In this document: piece by piece, positions 15,211-22,570 of the stretch
How positions within the stretch are numbered: the first letter of the stretch is position 1
Layout of the letters: every line of letters starts with the position of its first letter
Assembly: GCA_019425045.1 (NCBI GenBank)
Contig: JAHYYI010000021.1
Coordinates: 1 to 33,369, forward strand
Length of the DNA: 33,369 bases
Source of the DNA: Collinsella sp.
Lineage (GTDB): Bacteria > Actinomycetota > Coriobacteriia > Coriobacteriales > Coriobacteriaceae
Reading direction: 5' to 3'
Notes under the pieces: model-generated
The model's input: only the letters and a program-made list of their open reading frames with translations
Database searches by the model: none
Told to the model about the DNA's origin: nothing
Translations under genes and position numbers: made by a program

Positions 15211-16323
15211 ATGGCAAAGGTAAAAATCAGCGACGTCGCGCGCGAGGCCGGGGTTTCGTTGGGCACGGTTTCCAACGCGCTCAACCATCCCGAAAAGCTG
15301 CGCCCCGAGACCCTCAAGCTCATCAACGAGACCATCAATCGCCTTGGCTACCTGCCCAACCAAAGTGCCCGTCAGCTCGCAGGCGGCACCACCAAGTCCT
15401 TTGGCCTGGTCCTCCCCCGTCTCGATCACGGCTTCTCGCTCCAAATTGCCAGCGGCGCCCATAACGAGGCCCGCAAGCACGGTTACGATCTGCTCATCGC
15501 CAACGCCGATAACGACGGCATTCTCCAGGACCATTACCTGCGCTACTTTATGGGCACGCAGATGTCCGGCGTCATGGTTCAGCCCATGGCGTCCCCCGAC
15601 TGGCACCCCGCTATGACCAAGATGCCCGTGCCGATCGTCCATCTGGACATCCACTGTTCCGAACCCGGTTACTACGTGGCCGCCGACAACGAGGCGCAGG
15701 GGCGCATTATCGCCGAGCTCGCCGTTGCCCGTGGCGCACGCCATATCACCGTTGTGGGCAGAGCGGCATTTATGCAGCTCACCCTGCGCGTACTTGGCAT
15801 CCACAAGGCCCTTGCCCTGCACCCCGATATCAAGATCGAAGTCATCGACGCCGGCGAATGGAATACCGCTGCCGACGGCTACAGCATCGGCGCCCAGATT
15901 GCCGAGCGCTCCGGCGACGAGCGCCCCGATTTTGTCATCGGCCTGACCGACGTACTGGCGTCGGGCGTTATCTCGGCGCTGATAGACAAAGGCATCTCCG
16001 TCCCCGAGCAGGTCCGCGTGGCCGGCTGCGACGGCAATCCACTTGCCTGGAGCGGGTCGGTCCCCCTTACCACCGTGGCGCCGCCGGGCTACGAAATTGG
16101 CCGCAAGGGTGTTCAATTGCTCATGGAGCAAATCGAGAACAAGGCGCCGGCAAAGACCAAGCACGTCCGCATCGGCTCTGCAGCGCGCACCGTCACCGCG
16201 GTCACAGCCATCGAGGACATCAACCGCCAAGAACTCGTGCGGCCGTTCCTGCTGGAACGCGCCAGCACCCAGGCAAGCAACCACGCCGAAGCCACCGCCA
16301 TCAACCTGGGCGCGTATCTATAG
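15211..16323 (+). CDS. LacI/GalR-family transcriptional regulator
   Basis: This 370-residue regulator has the LacI-type helix-turn-helix at residues 4-23 (KISDVAREAGVSLGTVSNAL), followed by the hinge region (ETLKLINETINRLGYLPNQSARQLAGG) and a periplasmic-binding-protein-like sensor domain. Family landmarks include KSFGLVLPRL at the start of the sensor, VHLDIHCSEPGYYVAADNEAQGR and PEQVRVAGCDGNPLAW near the second lobe. It is about 30 residues longer than LacI, with an odd tail ending in HAEATAINLGAYL. ATG 15211 has GGGG six bases upstream. No sugar operon lies next to it; the nearest candidates are the HAD phosphatase that converges on it and the divergent glmS. The ligand is probably a sugar but I cannot name it. 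Confidence 0.92.
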   Translation: MAKVKISDVAREAGVSLGTVSNALNHPEKLRPETLKLINETINRLGYLPNQSARQLAGGTTKSFGLVLPRLDHGFSLQIASGAHNEARKHGYDLLIANADNDGILQDHYLRYFMGTQMSGVMVQPMASPDWHPAMTKMPVPIVHLDIHCSEPGYYVAADNEAQGRIIAELAVARGARHITVVGRAAFMQLTLRVLGIHKALALHPDIKIEVIDAGEWNTAADGYSIGAQIAERSGDERPDFVIGLTDVLASGVISALIDKGISVPEQVRVAGCDGNPLAWSGSVPLTTVAPPGYEIGRKGVQLLMEQIENKAPAKTKHVRIGSAARTVTAVTAIEDINRQELVRPFLLERASTQASNHAEATAINLGAYL

Positions 16324-16348
16324 CACGCGCGCAAGTATGCCAAGTCGC

Positions 16349-16398
16349 CGCTTAAGCAAAAGGGGCCCGACCATTGCCGGGCCCCTTTTGCTTAAGCG
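16349..16398. terminator. Bidirectional terminator between lacI-type and HAD genes
   Basis: Perfect 21-bp arms, CGCTTAAGCAAAAGGGGCCCG and its complement, surround an eight-base loop. The CCCCTTTTG on one strand and its mirror on the other allow it to stop the two convergent genes. Confidence 0.8.
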
Positions 16399-16436
16399 CA
16401 AACGTGGGTAATTGCTCGTTTCAACACCGCAATTGT

Positions 16437-17087
16437 CTAGAGCACGGCCTTGACCGCCGCCGTCAGATCGAACAACGTATCGAGCACGGCCTCGCAGCCG
16501 TCCACGACGTCCTGCGGCAGCGGCACGATATCGGGGACGGCAAAGACGTGGCAGCCAGCCGTAATGCCCGAGACGCAGCCGTTGCGCGAATCCTCGACCA
16601 CGGCACATTCCTCGGGAGCAAAGCCCGCGCGCTCGCAGGCAAGCAGATACATCTCGGGGTCGGGCTTGCCGTGCACGACGTCCTCGCCGCAGGTCACCGT
16701 TTCAAACTTGTCAAAGAGGCCAACCATCTTAAGGTTGCGCTCGGCCGTAACGAGGCGCGACGACGTCGCAAGGCCTACGTGATAGCCCGCAGCCAGCAGC
16801 TCGTCTATGCACTCGGCAGCGCCGGCCTTAAGCTCCAGATCGGTCTTGACCATCTCGTCGCGAATCTCCTTGTGGCGGGCATAGATCGCCTCAGCGGTTT
16901 CCCTACTGCCGCAATGTGCCTCAAGGATGTCCATGACATCGGGCAGCGTGCGACCGATAAACTGATGAATCAGCGTGTCATCAATCGCGACGCCCAGCTC
17001 AGCAGCGGGCGCTTTCCATGCCTTGATGCCCAGACGCTCGGTATCGACCAGTGTTCCGTCCATGTCAAAAATAACAGCCTTGATCAT
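16437..17087 (-). CDS. HAD-superfamily sugar-phosphate phosphatase or phosphoglucomutase-like protein
   Basis: This 216-residue protein is a HAD hydrolase of the beta-phosphoglucomutase-like subgroup. Motif I is IFDMDGTLVD with the nucleophile D8 and the acid D10, motif II is ATSSR (107-111), motif III is K141 in GKPDP, and motif IV is VVEDSRNG (163-170). A four-helix cap lies between motifs I and II. The acid D10 allows either phosphatase or mutase activity; the cap motif typical of true beta-phosphoglucomutase is not obvious, so a sugar or polyol phosphatase is more likely. ATG 17087 follows GGGGG with normal spacing. It is divergent from larE across a gap holding a GTATATA palindrome, and convergent with the LacI-type gene. 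Confidence 0.9.
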   Translation of the reverse strand: MIKAVIFDMDGTLVDTERLGIKAWKAPAAELGVAIDDTLIHQFIGRTLPDVMDILEAHCGSRETAEAIYARHKEIRDEMVKTDLELKAGAAECIDELLAAGYHVGLATSSRLVTAERNLKMVGLFDKFETVTCGEDVVHGKPDPEMYLLACERAGFAPEECAVVEDSRNGCVSGITAGCHVFAVPDIVPLPQDVVDGCEAVLDTLFDLTAAVKAVL

Positions 17088-17147
17088 ATCGGTCCCCCAT
17101 CGACTCTCGCTGTCGCATTGCCGCAACTCTACCGCATTTGGCAACTT

Positions 17148-17164
17148 GTATATAACGTATATAC
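17148..17164. promoter_or_regulatory. 17-bp palindrome between the HAD and larE genes
   Basis: GTATATA and TATATAC flank ACG, a perfect 7-bp inverted repeat in the 173-base gap between two divergent genes. Such GTATAC-like palindromes are common operators of GntR-family regulators. The position would allow control of either gene. Confidence 0.4.
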
Positions 17165-17260
17165 CATATTGCACTTTCGTTACATAGATAGAAGTCTTAT
17201 GGCAAGTAACGCATTAGGATTATAGTTTTCGATCGAGTACTCAACGATAAGGATCGTTTC

Positions 17261-18139
17261 ATGATTTTAGACACCACGGCACCCGCAGAGGAGCTTCAAG
17301 ACAAGCTATCGGCGCTCGAACAGCTGCTTTTGGCATACGGGCGCGTGGCTATCGGGTTTTCCGGCGGCGTTGACAGCAGCTTTTTGGCCGCCGTATGCGC
17401 CCGCATCATGCCTACCAATACCCTCCTCGTCCATCTCACCACGCCGCTCACCGGCACACCCGAGCAGGCTTCGTTTGAACGGTCCGTTGACGGGCAAACC
17501 AATGAGGGACCGCATTTTAAGCTCCCCGTGCTCAATCTTTCGGTCGATCAGCTGCAGCTCCCCCAGGTAGCCTGCAACGATGCCGACCGCTGCTACCACT
17601 GCAAGCGCGCCGGCTTTACCGCTATCGTCAACCACGCCAAGTCGCTAGGCTTTCCCACCGTCATCGATGGCAGCAATGCAGGCGATCGCGGTGACTACCG
17701 CCCCGGCATGCGTGCGGCAGAAGAGCTCGGCGTGCGCTCGCCGCTTATGGAGGTCGGCTTTACCAAGGACGAGGAGCGCGAGCTGCTGCGTGCATGGGGC
17801 TACCCCGTCTGGAACCTGCCGGCAGGCGCCTGCTTGGCCACGCGCATCCCCACGGGCGAGGAGCTTACGCGCGAGAAGGTTGATTTAATCCGCGCCTGCG
17901 AGGATTACCTGCACGATCTTGACCTGGCACAGGTCCGCACACGCCTCGTCGGCGGCTGCATGCATATCGAGGCCGCGCCGGCAGATGTCGCAAAGATTGC
18001 TGCCCTCGGCGGTACCGCCGTCGACGACAAGGGCAAGACCCCGCTGCCTGCCGCTATCGAGTCCGCGCTGCGCGAGTTGGGCTGCGGCCACATCTCCCCC
18101 GAAGTCACCCCCTACATCCACGGCAACATGAACTTGTAG
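17261..18139 (+). CDS. larE: LarE-family sacrificial sulfur transferase
   Basis: This 292-residue protein matches LarE, the ATP-dependent PP-loop enzyme that gives sulfur to the pyridinium dicarboxylate precursor of the nickel-pincer cofactor of lactate racemase. The PP-loop is FSGGVDSSFL (33-42). DADRCYHCKRAGF (107-119) and DGSNAGDRGDYRPGMRAAEELGVRSPL (136-162) are family hallmarks, and C191 in PAGACLATRIPTGE aligns with the sulfur-donor cysteine C176 of the Lactiplantibacillus enzyme. The start ATG 17261 has AAGGAT upstream. No larA, larB or larC is next to it, so here it stands alone; the partner genes are elsewhere or the enzyme serves another sulfur transfer. A palindromic repeat begins on the last base of its stop codon. 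Confidence 0.9.
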   Translation: MILDTTAPAEELQDKLSALEQLLLAYGRVAIGFSGGVDSSFLAAVCARIMPTNTLLVHLTTPLTGTPEQASFERSVDGQTNEGPHFKLPVLNLSVDQLQLPQVACNDADRCYHCKRAGFTAIVNHAKSLGFPTVIDGSNAGDRGDYRPGMRAAEELGVRSPLMEVGFTKDEERELLRAWGYPVWNLPAGACLATRIPTGEELTREKVDLIRACEDYLHDLDLAQVRTRLVGGCMHIEAAPADVAKIAALGGTAVDDKGKTPLPAAIESALRELGCGHISPEVTPYIHGNMNL

Positions 18140-18187
18140 GTTACGCCGTTTTACAAACGGCGTAACCGCTCGGCGCTGCGCAGGCTC
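18139..18187 (+). repeat. GTT-CCGTT/AACGG palindrome with GCTGCGC tail (copy 2)
   Basis: Perfect 13-bp arms GGTTACGCCGTTT and AAACGGCGTAACC around TAC are followed by GCTCGGCGCTGCGCAGGC. The centre and the tail match the element at 8726 with one indel. It starts on the G of the larE stop codon TAG. Confidence 0.5.
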
Positions 18188-18216
18188 AACCTGGTCTACA
18201 TACATAAATTGTCGCC

Positions 18217-18268
18217 AACCTGCCAAAAAGGGACAGGTTTATTTTGGCAGGTTTTATCTGGGGAAACG
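18217..18268 (+). repeat. GGGACAG-core palindromic element (copy 5)
   Basis: Arms AACCTGCCAAAA (18217-18228) and TTTTGGCAGGTT (18242-18253) enclose AGGGACAGGTTTA, followed by TTATCTGGGGAAACG. Identical over 46 bases to the copy at 12940 and found inverted at 15111. It lies 58 bases before the nuclease gene. Confidence 0.75.
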
Positions 18269-18325
18269 ACCTGCGGCAGCTCCTGCTAGACTGGTAGATT
18301 CCCAACCGTCCATCCAGGAGCCCCC

Positions 18326-19303
18326 ATGTCGCGCAAGTCCGCCTACAAGCAAGTACTTTCCATCGGCACCGCCGTGGTGCTGGGGTTTGCACTGTTTACG
18401 GGATCGCTTGACGGGGCGCCCAAGCTGCTGTCGCCGCAAAGCGACGAGCAGGCGGCGGCTCTGGCCGAGAAGCAAAGCGAGAGCCCCAGCCGCACCGACG
18501 ACGAGGCGGACCTGGTCGCCCGGCTCGAATCGGGGACGGCAAGCTCCTCGGATTCCAAAGGCGGCCAAAGCACCGGCGATGGCTCCGAATCCACCACAAC
18601 CGGCACCGCTGGCGATGTCTCTTCGAACGCCACCCCCATCGACGAAGTGGAAAACCCCGATCTCGACCGCGCGCGCGGCGTATACCTCACCAGCATTCCC
18701 GACTACGCCGGCAACCCCTACGTTGCCCTTCGCGCCGATGGCACGCACCCGCTCGGCACGCCGTCGTTCACGCTCGATGAATACGAGCGGGCCACCGAAG
18801 AGGGCTGCTTTAAGAAATTCTCCAAACTCGACAGCCTGGGCCGTACCCGCAAAGCGCTCGCCTGCGTAGGACCCGAATCGCTCGGCCAAGGCAAGCGCGG
18901 CGATATCTCGCGTATCCATCCCGCCGGTTGGCACCAGCAGCGCTACGACTTTATTCCAGGCCAGAGCCTCTACAACCGCTGCCACCTCATCGCCTGGTCG
19001 CTCTGCGGCGAGAACGCCAATCGCAAGAATCTCCTCACCGGCACGCGCTATCTCAACGAAACGGGCATGTTGCCGTTTGAGGAGCAAATCCTCGGCTATA
19101 CCCGCGACACGGGCAACCACGTGCTCTACCGCGTCACGCCCATGTATAACGAAGAGGAACTCGTCTGCCGTGGCGTGCGCCTTGAGGCGCAATCAGTCGA
19201 GGACCACGGCAAGACCCTCTGCTTCCACGTATATTGCTACAACCTGCAGCCGCATGTGCAGATCGACTACGCCACCGGCCGCAATCAGGCCTCGGGAGAC
19301 TAG
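18326..19303 (+). CDS. Membrane-anchored DNA/RNA non-specific endonuclease
   Basis: This 325-residue protein starts with a basic N-terminus and a hydrophobic helix (10-29), which is a signal anchor, then a Ser/Thr/Glu-rich linker (35-110), then a nuclease domain (115-315). The domain is of the NucA/EndA beta-beta-alpha-metal type. NRCHLIAWSLCGENANRKNLLTGTRYLNETGM (217-248) corresponds to the DRGHL...N signature, with H220 as the general base, N232 or N235 as metal ligand, and two cysteines (C219, C227) where others have none; more cysteines lie at 161, 180, 281, 299 and 304. Its closest known relatives are streptococcal EndA-type nucleases used in DNA uptake or scavenging. ATG 18326 has AGGAG five bases upstream. 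The product probably acts outside the membrane. Confidence 0.88.
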   Translation: MSRKSAYKQVLSIGTAVVLGFALFTGSLDGAPKLLSPQSDEQAAALAEKQSESPSRTDDEADLVARLESGTASSSDSKGGQSTGDGSESTTTGTAGDVSSNATPIDEVENPDLDRARGVYLTSIPDYAGNPYVALRADGTHPLGTPSFTLDEYERATEEGCFKKFSKLDSLGRTRKALACVGPESLGQGKRGDISRIHPAGWHQQRYDFIPGQSLYNRCHLIAWSLCGENANRKNLLTGTRYLNETGMLPFEEQILGYTRDTGNHVLYRVTPMYNEEELVCRGVRLEAQSVEDHGKTLCFHVYCYNLQPHVQIDYATGRNQASGD

Positions 19304-19332
19304 GGCCGACCAAGCTGTCCCAAAACCTAAAA

Positions 19333-19363
19333 TGATCCGTTCTCCTCCGTCCCCCGGGGATCA
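19333..19363. repeat. TGATCC/GGATCA inverted repeat
   Basis: Short arms TGATCC (19333-19338) and GGATCA (19358-19363) enclose GTTCTCCTCCGTCCCCCGG. The plan recalls the GGGACAG elements, with core GGGGACGGAGGAG on the minus strand. A CTGTCCC string also lies just upstream at about 19315. I cannot show a second copy here. Confidence 0.3.
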
Positions 19364-19398
19364 AAAAGGGCCGCTCCGGATCACCCAGAGCGGCCCTT
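19362..19398 (-). terminator. Terminator of the EF-G-like gene
   Basis: An 11-bp stem AAGGGCCGCTC with GAGCGGCCCTT is followed on the minus strand by TTTTTGATC. It lies 35 bases past the stop codon of the gene at 19433. Confidence 0.8.
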
Positions 19399-19432
19399 GC
19401 ACCGGCATGTATGTTGCAGGCAACGCCATACG

Positions 19433-21508
19433 CTACTTGGCGCGACCCTCCTCATAGCGCTCGACCAGCTTGGCCTGAACGTCATAAGGCACCTGCTCAT
19501 AGCCCGCAGATTTCATGGTAAAGTCGCCCGTGCCGCGCGTGATAGAGCGCAGGCGCGTCGAGTAATCCGTCAGCTCGGCCAGCGGCGCCTGGGCAATGAC
19601 CACGGTATCGCCGCGCTCATCGGTCTCCATACCCGTCACGCGACCGCGCGAGGCCGAGATGTCGCCCATCACGGCGCCGGCGTAGCTCTCGGGGATCGTC
19701 ACCGTGATTTCCTCGATGGGCTCCAGCACCACCGGGTCGGCATCGGCACATGCCTTGCGCAGGCCGATGCGAGCCGCCGCGCGGAACGCCATCTCGTTGG
19801 AGTCGACGCTGTGATACGAACCGTCGTACACCGCGACGCGAATGCCCGTGAGCGGGTAGCCGGCAATAATACCGTCCTTCATGGTCTCCTGGACGCCCTT
19901 GTCCACGGCGGGAATCAGCGAGCGCGGAATGCGACCGCCCACGACCTCGTCCACGAACTCATAGCCGTCGCTCGTGCCGTCGGACCCAATGAGCGGCTCG
20001 ACGCGCAGCCAGCAGTCGCCGTACTGACCGGCGCCGCCGGTCTGCTTCTTGTGGCGACCCTGGGCGCTCGCCGTGCGGCGGATGGTCTCGCGATACGGAA
20101 TGCGGATCGGCACGCTCTTGGCGGCGACCTTGGTGCGGTCCTCCAGACGGTTGAGCAGCACCGAAACCTGTGCCTCACCAACGGCAGAGATAATGGTCTG
20201 GCCAGTCTCCTCGTCGCGGTCGATGCTCATGGTCGGGTCTGCCTTGCAGGCCTTCTCGATAAACGTGTAGAGCTTCTCTTCGTCGCCGCGATTCTCGGCC
20301 TCGATGGCGATGCGATACTGCGAGTTGGGGAACTTAAACGCAGCAGCCTCGACCTTACCGGTAATGGAGAGCGTATCGCCCGTCTCGGCCGCCAGCTTGG
20401 GCGCCACGATGATGTCGCCGGCATAGGCGTGACCGACCTCGGTCATGTCGCGACCGCACATCACATACAGGTGAGCCAGACGGTCGCCCTTGCGCGTGCG
20501 CGCGTTGATCAGCTCAAGACCCGGCTCAAGCGTACCCGTCAGCACCTTGATAAAGCTGATGCGACCCTGCTGCGGATCGGCCAGCGTCTTAAACACAAAC
20601 GCCACCGGACGGTCATCGTCACTCGAGATCTTAAGCGAATCGCCGTCGATGAGCGGCATCTCGCCGTAGTCGGTCGGCGCCGGGAAGTACGTCGCGATGT
20701 CGTCCATCAGCGAGTTGACGCCCTGCTCCTTAATGCAATCGCCCGCAAAGACCGGCACAAAGATGCGCTCGGCAATCGCCTTCGACAGCAGGCCTTCAAG
20801 CTCCTCCTGCGTCAGCGTCTCCTCGCCTTCCAAGTACTTCATCATCAGTTCGTCGTCGGCCTCGGCCACCAGCTCGCACAGATGGTCATGGGCCTCCTCG
20901 GCCTGGGCACGATACTCCTCGGGAATCTCCGACTCAACGGCCTCGGCGCCGTTGCAGTGGCGCGCCTTCATGCGCACCAGGTCGATGATGCCGTCAAAGT
21001 CCTCGCCCTCGCCCCAGGGAAGAGTCACGGCGCCCAGGCGCGTACCAAAGCGCTCCTGCAGCAGGTCCATTGTGGTCGCAAAGCTGGCCTCGGAGCGCGA
21101 CAGGCGGTTTACGAACACCGCACGCGCCAGGCGCAGGTCCTCGGCGGCATACCAGAGCTTAACCGTCGTAGGCTGCGGGCCGGCCTCGGCGTCGACCACA
21201 AACAGAGCCGTCTCGCAGACGCTCATCGCGGCAAAGGCGTCGCCGATAAAATCGGGATAGCACGGGGCATCGAGCACATTGATGCGAGCGCCCTTCCAGT
21301 CGATCGGCGCAATGGTCGTCGAGATGGAAAACGCACGCTTGACCTCTTCGGGGTCATAGTCGAGCGTGGGCTTGGTGCCGTCGTGGCCGCCCAGGCGGGC
21401 GGTCTTGCCGGAAAGGTGGAGCATGGCTTCGGCGAGTGAAGTCTTGCCCACCCCGCCTTGGCCTACGAGCACCACGTTCCTTACGTTACCGGTCTTGGGA
21501 GCACCCAT
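19433..21508 (-). CDS. Elongation factor G-like GTPase (EF-G paralogue)
   Basis: This 691-residue protein has the five-domain layout of EF-G but belongs to the EF-G-like paralogue group. Its G1 loop is GQGGVGKT (16-23) rather than AHVDHGKT; the switch I threonine region reads STTIAPIDW; G3 is DAPCYPDF rather than DTPGHVDF, so the histidine that EF-G uses to trigger GTP hydrolysis is tyrosine; and G4 is NRLSR where EF-G has NKxD. Domain IV retains KKQTGGAGQYGDCWLRVEPL and the tail ends GYEQVPYDVQAKLVERYEEGRAK. The start is ATG 21508, five bases after AAGGAGG; the frame open to 21619 is noise. No ribosomal or tuf genes adjoin it, which also argues against the housekeeping fusA. The role of this paralogue is not settled. 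Confidence 0.9.
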   Translation of the reverse strand: MGAPKTGNVRNVVLVGQGGVGKTSLAEAMLHLSGKTARLGGHDGTKPTLDYDPEEVKRAFSISTTIAPIDWKGARINVLDAPCYPDFIGDAFAAMSVCETALFVVDAEAGPQPTTVKLWYAAEDLRLARAVFVNRLSRSEASFATTMDLLQERFGTRLGAVTLPWGEGEDFDGIIDLVRMKARHCNGAEAVESEIPEEYRAQAEEAHDHLCELVAEADDELMMKYLEGEETLTQEELEGLLSKAIAERIFVPVFAGDCIKEQGVNSLMDDIATYFPAPTDYGEMPLIDGDSLKISSDDDRPVAFVFKTLADPQQGRISFIKVLTGTLEPGLELINARTRKGDRLAHLYVMCGRDMTEVGHAYAGDIIVAPKLAAETGDTLSITGKVEAAAFKFPNSQYRIAIEAENRGDEEKLYTFIEKACKADPTMSIDRDEETGQTIISAVGEAQVSVLLNRLEDRTKVAAKSVPIRIPYRETIRRTASAQGRHKKQTGGAGQYGDCWLRVEPLIGSDGTSDGYEFVDEVVGGRIPRSLIPAVDKGVQETMKDGIIAGYPLTGIRVAVYDGSYHSVDSNEMAFRAAARIGLRKACADADPVVLEPIEEITVTIPESYAGAVMGDISASRGRVTGMETDERGDTVVIAQAPLAELTDYSTRLRSITRGTGDFTMKSAGYEQVPYDVQAKLVERYEEGRAK

Positions 21509-21682
21509 GATGACCTCCTTGCAGGGCCGCGCGCAATGCGCGACGCCAACGGGGAGAGTTCGCGGTCGGTGCCGTCCCGGGAGCAGCATGGTCGGCAGCC
21601 GAGCCGACTCACCCTCCAAATGTCCTATGCCACCACCCTACCCTCACGGGCGGCTGTCCATGCATACCTTTCGGCACACGTA

Positions 21683-21711
21683 TGAATACAGGCGGCGAGA
21701 GGAAGAGACAA
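21683..21711 (-). promoter_or_regulatory. Candidate promoter of the EF-G-like gene
   Basis: TTGTCT (21706-21711) and TATTCA (21683-21688) are 17 bases apart on the minus strand. The leader would be about 165 bases long. The rest of the 297-base gap 21509-21805 holds only this and the terminator at 21745; no gene is supported there. Confidence 0.45.
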
Positions 21712-21744
21712 GCTTGTGAGGCAATTATTGAACCCCGTCGATGC

Positions 21745-21784
21745 AAATAAAAGCCGCCGCAGACCATTAGACCTGCGGCGGCTT
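21745..21784 (-). terminator. Terminator of the amino-acid ABC operon
   Basis: A 12-bp stem AAGCCGCCGCAG with CTGCGGCGGCTT is followed on the minus strand by TTATTTGC. It closes the operon of the lipoprotein, permease and ATPase genes. Confidence 0.85.
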
Positions 21785-21805
21785 CATCTCAATATTTAGT
21801 TGAGC

Positions 21806-22570
21806 CTACCCCTCGATACGGCTCAAGAACTCACGGGTGCGCTGCTCGCGCGGATGGTCGATAACCTGCTCGGCAGGACCCTCCTCGACAATACGACCGC
21901 CATCCATAAAGACCACGCGGTCGGCAACATCGCGCGCAAACTGCATTGCGTGGGTCACGATCACCATCGTCATGTTCTGCGCAGCGAGGTCCTTAATGAC
22001 ACGCAGCACCTCGGCCGTCAGCTCGGGATCGAGCGCCGAGGTCGGCTCGTCAAAGAATAAGATTTCCGGATCGAGCGCCAGGGCGCGGGCAATACTCACG
22101 CGCTGCTGCTGACCGCCCGAAAGCTCACACGGCACCTTGTTCTCGTTGCCCGTAAGCCCCATCTGCGCGATCAACTCACGCGCACGCGCCTCCGCCTGCT
22201 CGCGCGGGCGCTTAAGCACGCGGATCGGCGCGTCGATGATGTTTTTCATCACCGTATAGTGCGGGAACAGATTGTAGTTCTGGAACACCAGACCAAACCG
22301 CGAGCGCGCCTGTTTGGGCACGTCGCCTTTCGCATAGACCGCACCCGGCCCCGCGTCCGTCGCAACGGCAAGGTCGCCAAACGAGAGAGAGCCTCCGTCG
22401 AGTGTCTCGAGCAGCGTGGCACACCGCAGCAGCGTAGACTTACCGCCGCCCGAAGGTCCGATAATCGCCACGACCTCACCGCGCTTGACTTCGAGTGAGA
22501 TATCCTTGAGCACCTCATTGCCGCCAAACGCCTTACGCGCGCTTTCGATTTTCATCACTGAGTTAGTCAT
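21806..22570 (-). CDS. Polar amino-acid ABC transporter, ATP-binding protein
   Basis: This 254-residue ATPase belongs to the GlnQ/HisP group of polar amino-acid importers. Walker A is GPSGGGKST (38-46), the Q-loop is VFQNYNLFPH (95-104), the signature is LSGGQQQR (150-157), Walker B is ILFFDEPTSALDP (170-182) and the H-loop is H207 in VTHAMQFA, all canonical. It carries a 20-residue insertion after the first strand pair (SFGDLAVATDAGPGAVYAKGD) that is usual in this group. ATG 22570 overlaps the end of the permease gene by eight bases, which supports translational coupling; ATG 22555 is a possible alternative. Together with the permease at 22563 and the lipoprotein at 23367 it forms a complete importer. 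The substrate cannot be named from these sequences. Confidence 0.94.
   Translation of the reverse strand: MTNSVMKIESARKAFGGNEVLKDISLEVKRGEVVAIIGPSGGGKSTLLRCATLLETLDGGSLSFGDLAVATDAGPGAVYAKGDVPKQARSRFGLVFQNYNLFPHYTVMKNIIDAPIRVLKRPREQAEARARELIAQMGLTGNENKVPCELSGGQQQRVSIARALALDPEILFFDEPTSALDPELTAEVLRVIKDLAAQNMTMVIVTHAMQFARDVADRVVFMDGGRIVEEGPAEQVIDHPREQRTREFLSRIEG

Noticed and set aside
19397..21439. A 680-codon open frame on the plus strand opposite the EF-G-like gene, and similar long frames opposite glmS (13367-15139), rlmD (24390-25898) and the first ABC gene (3334-4737)
   Set aside because: These are antisense shadows that arise because the real genes are GC-rich at the third codon position. 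Their translations are Arg/His/Leu-rich, match no family, and lack ribosome sites.
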